A stretch of DNA of 64,000 bases, from NCBI GenBank assembly GCA_001692895.1, contig KV748252.1, positions 248,001 through 312,000 of the forward strand, read 5' to 3'. Positions 55,800-64,000 of the stretch are shown in pieces (the first letter of the stretch is position 1; every line of letters begins with the position of its first letter). This stretch comes from Cenococcum geophilum 1.58. Lineage: Eukaryota > Ascomycota > Dothideomycetes > Gloniales > Gloniaceae. The notes beneath the pieces are model-generated. The model had not been told where the DNA came from, made no database searches, and saw nothing but the letters and a program-made list of their open reading frames with translations. Position numbers and translations under genes: made by a program.

Positions 55800-57962
55800 C
55801 TTGACGGTTTTGATGAGGAGAAGATATTAGGTAGATGGATTTAAACGAAATGACCGGCGATAGGGTATACGAAGGTAAGGCGCGCTGAGAAGAAGCTCTA
55901 TAATGGCTGAAGCTCTCTAGAGTGGATACAGAAAATGTTAGCTGGGTAAGATGGAATTGCTGGGTTGTGGACGGATACATACTGGTAGAATTCGTAGGGG
56001 AGGCGATGAAGTTCGGTCTTCGGCGAGAGACGACAGGTTTCGGGGGAGTGTAAGAGCCAGACAGGGGAAATACGCGACAAGAATGGGTAGCAGAGGAAAT
56101 AAAGCTCCCTAACGAAGAGGAGGAGGTCAAGATGTAGAGTATGGTTCTGGGTGTGCGAGAGACTGAGAAGCGGCTCGTGAGGAAAGAATATTCGAGGAGT
56201 TTGGGGCTGGTCGGTGCTCGTTTCTCACTAGGGCGGGCCCATTCAGGCCGGGTAGGCAGAAATCGACTTCGCGCCAACGCTCCCGTCCTGCTCGCCATCA
56301 CCATCTTCTTCTAAACCAATATTGAACGGAAACTTATATGGAACTAGCTCCCTCTTCAAATCTCTTCAAGCACTAAGCCTGTTGATTAAAATGTCGCTTG
56401 AATGGTGTGCGCAGGAGCTTCTCATCAAATCCCGAAAAGGTCCCATTGGACAGATCTGAATTAGATTAAGTAGTGACAAGTTCGAACGATATTTAGCCAC
56501 ATAGATAGGAAAATTGGAATAAGCAAAAGTTACCCGTCTAGAATCCTTCGTTGACTATTTTCTTTGATTCTTAGAGCTCTTCGGATTTGAAAATAAGCAC
56601 GCGCGCTCATAAGGATCCGCTTCTTCGCTGATCTGACTTACGGACAGCGATTCTGATGGTTCGTTTGTAAGCGAACCAGGAAACAACCATATTTACGGAG
56701 AAGCTAGGCGTGATGGAATTCATGTTGATTATGTTCTCTTGCTAATAATGGGCCGTCGGATAGCACTACTTCAAATGTTATTCTGATCCTTCATATAGCG
56801 AAAATGGGAATCATGATGTATGATATACCCTTGATCGCCAAATTCTGGTGTCTTGGATTTGACGCTTGGAGATTTGAAGGGAAGGGGGCACGTGCATACT
56901 GCTCCCTATACCCCCTTGAATTCTCTGGTACCCGAGCCTAAAGTACATATATTAAGTATATATATTATAACTATTATAGTTAAGATATAGCTTATAAAAC
57001 AGGATAAAAAATTATTTTTAAAACATTTGGTTACCACTAAAGCTACGATCATAAGCTCTCAGATCCTTTGTGGAGAATTCGTTGGTTATAACGAGCAGTT
57101 CGTCCGTGCACACCAACGAGATAAGATTAAGCGAATTCATCTATCCAATGCCTCGAAATTTCAAGCCCACTCCCTGCCTCTCCCTTCATCTCTGAATTCA
57201 TCTCCTTCAAGGATGCCAAAGCAACTTTGGGTGGCTTTATGGGAAGTAAATTTAGTTGGAACCCAAGAACTTAACTAGTGGAGCGACCGAGAAAATGTGT
57301 GCGCACCAATGATGCACTTCTTGGGTTGTGGAATTCTAGAGTCCCAATTCGGTATTTTTGCAGACGTTTCGTATTCGGATTGCGATGAAGTATAAGGAAT
57401 GCGTACTAGTGTCAAAAGGGGACGTGCATAGCCCCATATACCGGGAGCCCATGTCAGTCTTCCGCCAATTTTCCCGACATGCGTCACAGTCTAACGTGTA
57501 TACAGGGATTCAGATCCTTTGAGACGCCGACGGACTCTCCAGAGCCGATGGCACCAAGGCTCTCTGCTGGACAAGCCACAGCGTTCGGACCGTGAACTTC
57601 TCTATTCGCTGGCTAGTCCGAAAACAAGGGCCTGACGGGCTTCTAGCATGAGCCGGATGCATGTCATACAATAGCAAGAGAGCCTCCATCTCCACGTCGC
57701 AATAGCCATGATCGCCTCCCCTGGCATTTATGGCAGCTGTGCCTCGCGGCTGTGTTTTTGTAGACAGTTTCCAATCTGTGAAGAAAGTTATAAGTGTGAA
57801 GGATTCTTCAGTGTAGCCCCCTCATTCATACTCACCTTTACCCTCAACTTTCTCCGGCACCGTTTACTTTCTGAACAATATCTCTTTCGGACTTTCCTAG
57901 CATAGTTCTCAACACCTGAGACATACCTTTTACAACAACTTCAACACTTCTTTGCAACAGCC
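55800..57962. other. Intergenic, no gene supported
   Basis: The first 500 bp are the promoter/5' UTR of the NTF2-RRM gene; a long minus-strand ORF there (to 56304) is CT/Ser-rich leader sequence. The rest, to the start at 57963, includes an AT-rich patch at about 56940-57020 and no gene. Confidence 0.5.
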
Positions 57963-59712
57963 ATGGGACCACTCGTGAAAGGAGCAACCGCTCTGATCGG
58001 ACTAGGTACTGAGGCCTATGCACATCACAAACAAAAGAAAGAGCGCAGCAAGTCTCCTGCGCTGCACTCTTCTTCTCCCATGCATAGTGAGCAGAGTGAC
58101 TCGATTTATGGCGGAAATCCCGCTCCATTCCCACAAGGGACGCTCGCACCGCCCCCAGCCTACCCGGGAGGACGACAACGGAGCAATGGCTCAGGATCGA
58201 ACATTTCTGATTTAAGTGCGTACGGATCAGACGGAGACGAGTGGGCTCGGGATGCAGCTCAAGAGCAGCTCCTAACCACTGAATCTAGTGGAGAGATCCG
58301 GACTGTGGACCAGCTCGTTGATGACTTCACACGACGGCACCCTCCACCACAATATTACACAGATTCGGGCAGGCTACCTTGCCCTGTCATAATTCCACAG
58401 AAGAGACCGGAAAGCAAGACTCAGGGTTTCATCCGGGCATATGCTCCAGCATTGAATGACTGCGGTATAGACCAAGCAACCTTTTTGGACTTCTTGGACA
58501 ACTACACCAAATCAATCAAGGTGAGCTCTCCTATACTCCTCAAGACCGACTTCTAGTGTATGTCACGAAACTACTTATATTTGGAAGATGACTTACTGGT
58601 CTCCACAATAGGGCGGAGGATACTTCCATGCAGTCAACATTGCCATAGCTACAAGCGTAATCGCCTACACCATTGCGTCTGCTTCAATCAACCCTGCAGT
58701 CCACTTCGCGTAAGCCTAGTAACACCAACCACGTGGGATATGGATAATACTGATATTCGTGAGACAGTGCTTTTGCAGTGCACACTAGCATCGAAGGTGG
58801 TAGACGACTCCATAACACGAGCCAGTGAGCTAGACCATGACCAATGTATCCAATAACTCATACTGACCTACATTCTCACCACACAGAATTAACAAATACC
58901 TCGACCGCATGAACGAGGAGCTCTTCAAACCCCACGGCCTCTACGCTATGTTAATGACATACAAGCCAAACTCCGATGATGCAGACTTGACTGTCGATGT
59001 CAACACTAACATCCTCAAATCGGTGTACGCACGAAACGGCGGCGACCGCTCCAAATTCCGTACCGCAAGCGGCAAGACTCACGGTGATGCTGAACTTCCT
59101 GAGTCCGCGCCCCTTATCTTCCCCACCCTTGAAGCTGCCGATCCCGAACAGAAAAAGAACGCATTCAAGCGTGCTGGAGCTTTCATCCGCGATTACCAGG
59201 ATCGCAAGGCGAGAGCGCAATTCGAGTACAATAACCCAAATTCGGCCTTAAATGTGGGACCAAAGCCAGAGTTTTCGAGCATATTCGCGGATCCGAACCA
59301 TCCTATACACAAGGGTGGGCCATTGAATCTGCTCACGGGAGGTTACCTGAACAAGGGAAGACAAAAAATTACGGAGAAGGGAGGCAGCGGTACAGCAACA
59401 GTGCTACCTATTCGTACCAGAAGGCAGGCTGGGCGTAATGGGGGAGGTGTTGGAGGCGCTAAAAGTGGTATCAAAAGATTAATCGGAGAGGTAGGTTTAT
59501 GTAAATTGAGAGCCCCTTTAGTGTGCAGACTGGCTAACAATGAATGGTAGGATGTCATCTATCTGATGGTGGTCAACATGCCCTCAGAACCTGAGCTCAA
59601 GGAGGTGGCGCAGTGGGAGGAGCAGATGAAAAAGGCGCAACACTCCCAGCAGTGGGGTCAGCAGCAGGCGCAGCAGGCGCAGCATGCGCATCAGCAGAGT
59701 GGATACATTTGA
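57963..59712 (+). CDS. Conserved fungal protein of unknown function with a Gln-rich tail
   Basis: Five exons: 57963-58520, 58612-58709, 58768-58824, 58887-59490, 59551-59712 (492 aa); introns are 91, 58, 62 and 60 bp and all junctions keep frame. It starts MGPLVKGATALIGLGTEAYA, then a low-complexity Ser/Pro region. The conserved core begins near residue 130 (VDQLVDDFTRRHPPPQYY) and continues with RLPCPVIIPQKRPESKTQGF, FIRAYAPALNDCGIDQATFL and a hydrophobic GGGYFHAVNIAIATSVIAYT segment, then KYLDRMNEELFKPHGLYAML. The end is VIYLMVVNMPSEPELKEV and a Gln/Ala/His repeat. Proteins of this kind are common in Pezizomycotina without an assigned role; the apolar middle suggests membrane association. 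Confidence 0.75.
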
Positions 59713-61046
59713 TCAGAGCGGCAAGGCATGGTGGACAAATTCTTCATGATACCTTTCCATTTCTTTGCTCAGTATGATTAATATTGTCTATTGACAATTC
59801 CGCAAAAAACGCCTATCAACTTAGGTGGGTTGTTCAAATTTCAAGGTAATAGAAGACACTCTGCTTTTACCATCATCTGTAATTGTTAAGTGGGTATTAT
59901 ATCAGACATCTAGAGATAACCTGCCTCTTCAGAAGTCTTTGTATCTGCCGCCTGGGAACGGGAGGTGCGTGCTGGTACACTTTTGACTTATTCCATTGTG
60001 CCTTTCAGGCAAAGCGCTTAGCAATATGCGCCATTGACGCCACGCAACACGAACCCTATCTCTGATCCTCCGAAGCCACAGTCATTTTTCATGTCAAGTC
60101 AGCGGTGCCTACAGTCAATGGAAACGTCGCGCCAGCGGACGATTTAATTCCGATCGGCATGTCGATCTGGCCGTTCCGCTGATGCCCTTCTGCACGCCTT
60201 GACGCTAACCATAACTAGTGAATGGTCAGGTGGGTGGAGTATAATGCTTGATAGTCCAAGCCCTCTCGTGGTCATCACGAAAAGCTAGGTAAGAGAATAG
60301 TGCAGAGTAGAGCTGCTCGGATCCTGCGGATCGTGGTTGGTGGAATGTTTAAAGACGGTCCCTGGAAGGGATGGGCTGGAGAATATGTCACGGCGATATG
60401 TAAACGAATGAGGGGGTCGCTGAATTTGCGGGGTTGATGAGTAATGCCCGGTTTCAAGTTTATGAGAGCAATGAGGGGGAAATACAAGAGTTGTTGTAAA
60501 GGGGCACGGAGCTGAATCAGAAACTGCAGCGTTCACTCCACCCAATATGAATTTAGCAATAGATAGGGATATTTCACAGCGTAGGGAATGAGAGGTAATG
60601 ACTGACGTTTAACAACGCATCAGATCCAGTGTCCCAAGCCATGAGAGAGTAGTCTTTGTGATTGTGGTTGGAAGAAAACCATGCTCTGCCATTATGAAGG
60701 AAGATGCTAAAAAATACTACAAAGCAAACCAAGGCGTCGCGCAGAGAATACGATGAGAACGAAGAAGCATGATAGAGAAGGCGTAAGGAAATAACAGCAG
60801 TAGCCTAATGTCTCCCATGTCTCGTCCAAAAATCATCTATCCATCATTCCATTAATATGGCAAGTGACGGCATCAAGTACCATTTCACACTCTGCTTAAC
60901 TTAAAAGAATGCGCTCAGGAAAAAAGTATATCCCCCTATCCTCTCCATGCCTCTCAACGATGCAGTGTTACGCCCAATATGCCAAGCCCGTCAGCTCCGT
61001 CCGGTTCTCATAACAATACTATATGCTCCGCATTAGCTATAGCACT
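59713..61046. other. Intergenic, no gene seen
   Basis: About 1.3 kb between convergent genes; only short random ORFs. The 3' ends of both neighbours must terminate here. Confidence 0.5.
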
Positions 61047-61602
61047 TTACGGGCTGACCTTCTTTTCGTCCAATTCATCGGTCGACTCTATCTTTCGATG
61101 CTTCGGCACAAAGACCGCATCCTGGCCAGTCATCCGCCGTCCTAGCGCACGCTCTAGCTTTGCACCCAGCGCAAGCTTGCTCATGTTTTCATTCTTTTCT
61201 GTGGAGACGATGTAGCGTTGTTGCTGTAGCCGCTTATCTTCCAGCCGCTCGAAGCCAGCGTTCCAGGATTTAATGGCAGCAGCTCGGGGATCTCCGGCTG
61301 TGGATGAGGCGGTTGATAAATGTGAAGGAGCGATTGAAGGTGTCAGGGTTGGCGTGGCGGAATACGTTGAGAGGCGAGTACTCGCGCGATAGTTGGAGGA
61401 CTGTATGGGGGTTAGTCAAGTAGTTTGGTGATTTGGACGGCTAATAGTGAGATGCGAGGCGCTCAGCAAGAACAAAGGTGGTGAGAGGAGTAAGTGATAA
61501 AGTTGAAGAGCTCATGAGACGGCGTTGATAGCTATGATGCTTGTTGAGATGGAAGCTTACATTGGCGAGGATTGGCCTCGACGACTCAAGAGAATTGGTC
61601 AT
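61047..61602 (-). CDS. Small conserved-looking basic protein of unknown function
   Basis: Two exons from right to left: 61602-61561 and 61400-61047 (131 aa), joined by a 159-bp intron (GTAAGC ... ATACAG). It begins MTNSLESSRPILAN, then a Ser/Thr-rich stretch (TRLSTYSATPTLTPSIAPSH), then a charged helical part: AAAIKSWNAGFERLEDKRLQ, SKLALGAKLERALGRRMTGQ and DAVFVPKHRKIES. The second half reads as a folded or coiled-coil helical segment. No domain name can be given. A further small exon inside the intron cannot be excluded. Confidence 0.6.
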
Positions 61603-64000
61603 TCTTGCGACTCTTACGCTTGGGCGTTGGACGCTGAGAAGCTCTGGTGCTGATGTGTGGAATGACGGTAAGGTTGATGTCTCCTAGCGACGAACCACAG
61701 AAAACCGTCAACGATGTGAGGTTGCTGGTTGAGAGCGGGTATTTGCAGAATGGGGGGTGAAGGAAGAAGGGTTTGAGAGTCAAGGTCGACCTTGTCAGGA
61801 TCAGCCGTTTCGGTCCCGTCTTGCGTTTCGCGTTTCACAGCCCCGGCTTTTGCTCGATCGGCAAGGGGGATCTTGAGAGGAGTTTGCAGTGAGCAGGGTG
61901 CGAAGGGGGTAGCGCAGAGACCGGCGGGCTCGGAAGAACGGAAAGCTTAGGAAGCACAGGTCGGCGATGGCGCAGCGGGTCTAGTTCTTTGCTCCTGTTC
62001 ATGTGCGACGGCCGTGTCTTTGCCGTGTCTTGCCTGGGTCCGGGGCTTAGTAGGCGTGGTGGGAGAGGTTTTTCTGAAACGGTCACACAGCAACGGCAAG
62101 GAGCGCGGACAACGGGCAACGTGTTTGAATGCGCCAATCTTTGCGTTGGTGGGTAGGGGGCGTTCTGATTATCAGGGCGCGGCTGCTTTGAACGGTGTTC
62201 ACGGCTCCTGATTCGGCACCTGAACCACCACAACGTTCCGCTCGCGAGGATGCCACGTTTTTGAGGCTGCCTGGACACGCTCCCGTCCATGCCCGATGAG
62301 CCTGTTGCGCGCGACTTTGGAAGCCACTTTGCCCCTTTTTGATGTGCCCGGCCATGGTCTCTGCGCCCACGAGGCCTTACCGGGATGCCTGCCGTCTTCT
62401 CTTTTCAGCCTCCTCCATCTGCATCTTCAGGCTGGACCTAGCCAACATGGAACGCGAGCCACATGCTCCCCAACGTCGCCGTCCTGCGCAATGCACCTCT
62501 GACAGCCAACGGTGCTTGCATGGCAAAAGAACAAATTCAGTAGTCCACGGCCCACGTTCCACAGCCCTGCAATAACCCGCGGAAATTCTTCATGGGGTTC
62601 AAGATAGCTTACGAGCACTCATCCAGTGATGCTGAAGGAGGCAATGGTGGCTGCTTGTCGATGAGCTCCTACGTGGCTCAGAGCAAATGCGATTAATCAA
62701 TTTCCCAGCATTAGTGTTTGGTCTCTGGATTCTTCATTACGTTAGGACCAAGATAGGCATCAAGTACGCCCATCTACCTCTAATCTCGCCAATAGCTTTG
62801 AGAATATAGGTGCCTTTTATCTTAAATTTGTCCACTACAGTCTACATCGTTCCGAATTATGCCGAAAATTTGTGCCAGAGCACACTTCCAACATGGCACA
62901 ATTGCAATTCCTGTTTCCACACCCACTTTAATTTGTAATGTCACGCATAGGCGAACTTATATGAGAGCTCCTATATATGGCCCCTTTCTCATTTGACTTC
63001 CATTCCATACATTCTTCGCACTCCGCATTGCTCATCTCCTTTCTGCAAACGTTCAGCAGCTTCTAGCTTTTGTAATATGTTAGCCTACGTAGCGCCTATC
63101 ACCAATCCAATTCATAGACTGATTAATATGCTCTAATTTGGGACTGTTTCTAAATTCGTCCCAAAAGCATCCGCGAATGGTTGTTAGCACATCCTCATCT
63201 ATCGCCGACAATAGGCGTACACACAATCTAACCTTACTCCACCGTTCAGTCACCGCCACGCCTTATGTATTTTTGGGTAGGTGTTTGAAGTAGATACATT
63301 AGAGGTCCTTTACCAATTTATCTGAGTAAGAACATATGATCCTTTCTTAAAAGGTCTACATCGATTGTCTTAGAGTTTGCTAAAATGGCTGCCGGTACCC
63401 ATGAAGGCATAACCGAAAAATAGCACTAATTGTATGCTCCAGCCATTGGATTTTTTGCTGAAGCCGAAAAGTCACCTGTATCCAAATTGTTTTCGAGATT
63501 ACATCATTACGGAGATATCCTCATTTCAAACCCTTCATCATGCAGAGTTCATTTTTCTCAGCGACCGGAAATAAGGTTCTCTCGTAAGTCATGTCAGAAA
63601 TTCACGACACCCTGGTAAATCCGGTCAATCCGTTCCTCGCCCCTTGCACCAAGACTCTGCCAACAGTATCACATACACTCTATTTCCATCGATGATGAAT
63701 GTCAGACGAGTGGCGCGAACACGTTGAGAAGATGGTCTCGCCAGCTGCCGAGCGCCACTCAGCGCTAATTGAAGATCCCATCTGGGTTTTGCTGTGGCTT
63801 GAGCAACTTCACACCTGAAAATATCCCCGGAAACGACTTACAGACTCTCATCATGAGAATATTCCGCTCCTCTTACGGATAGTGCTCTTTTATTAGGCCT
63901 ATGTTTTATGCTTTTATTTGTGTTTATAAAATGTCTACCGTTTTGTACCACAGGCAGCACGGCACGGATACCTTCCGGTGTCTCTTTGCTCTGGCCCAGC
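61603..64000. other. Gene-free right end of the window
   Basis: About 2.4 kb with no supportable gene. At 61.8-62.4 kb the DNA is GC-rich and several ORFs overlap on both strands. A promoter-like block (CTATATATGG at about 62970 followed by CT-rich DNA to about 63050) has no convincing ORF after it; the first ATG frame at 63077 closes after 19 codons. Confidence 0.45.

Noticed and set aside
55765..56304. 179-codon Ser-rich minus-strand ORF
   Set aside because: It coincides with the CT-rich 5' leader of the NTF2-RRM gene and overlaps that gene's start out of frame.
1..64000. tRNA, rRNA, CRISPR or secondary-metabolite cluster
   Set aside because: No cloverleaf with a proper B box, no rRNA-like sequence, no spaced repeats, and no PKS/NRPS/terpene core enzyme were found by eye. 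A tRNAscan or antiSMASH run would be decisive.

Overview
This is nuclear DNA of a filamentous ascomycete (Pezizomycotina). The genes carry many short GT-AG introns, mostly about 45-80 bp. The families are typical of that group: a PdeH-type cAMP phosphodiesterase, a CFEM protein, a fungal ubiquitin-like-domain protein, and a septin-type GTPase with a membrane tail. Repeat copies differ mainly by C/T and G/A transitions, which looks like repeat-induced point mutation (RIP). I suspect a Leotiomycete but cannot prove the class. All exon borders were derived by reading frames and splice signals by eye.

Left part (1-31.9 kb): conserved genes mixed with mobile-element debris. A partial patatin-like lipase gene (minus) is head-to-head with a mitochondrial QRI7/Kae1-type tRNA t6A enzyme (plus). 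Then come a secreted Cys-rich protein, a six-exon ubiquitin-like-domain protein, and an element cluster at 8.4-10.5 kb. The cluster holds a near-palindromic repeat, an internally deleted hAT element that keeps a BED zinc-finger ORF and carries a nested TA-flanked MITE, and a second hAT-like element. After it lie a peroxisomal acyl-CoA ligase (C-terminal AKL), a long-TIR element at 13.8-14.4 kb, a DUF2470-like membrane protein, a Myb/zinc-finger regulator, an AT-rich island, a CFEM membrane protein, a hAT-type MITE in the 3' flank of a secreted glycerophosphodiester phosphodiesterase gene, a mariner-type MITE, a Mutator-like copy and a decayed gene.

Right part (31.9-64 kb): mostly conserved housekeeping genes. 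These are cAMP phosphodiesterase, exportin-T (LOS1), S-formylglutathione hydrolase, RNA polymerase subunit RPB6 (minus) head-to-head with TFIIIA (plus), a second Mutator-like element just upstream of a putative N-myristoylated Ser/Gly-rich protein, a broken membrane-protein gene, a septin-type GTPase, a possible 53-aa membrane microprotein, a G3BP-like NTF2-RRM-RGG protein, and two conserved genes of unknown function.

The genes do not form one pathway or a biosynthetic cluster. Three of them (QRI7, LOS1, and the RPB6/TFIIIA pair) touch tRNA or Pol III biology, but the spacing suggests coincidence except for the shared RPB6/TFIIIA promoter. The most distinctive content is the set of small DNA transposons, several with intact or near-intact target-site duplications. 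I saw no tRNA, rRNA or CRISPR array.
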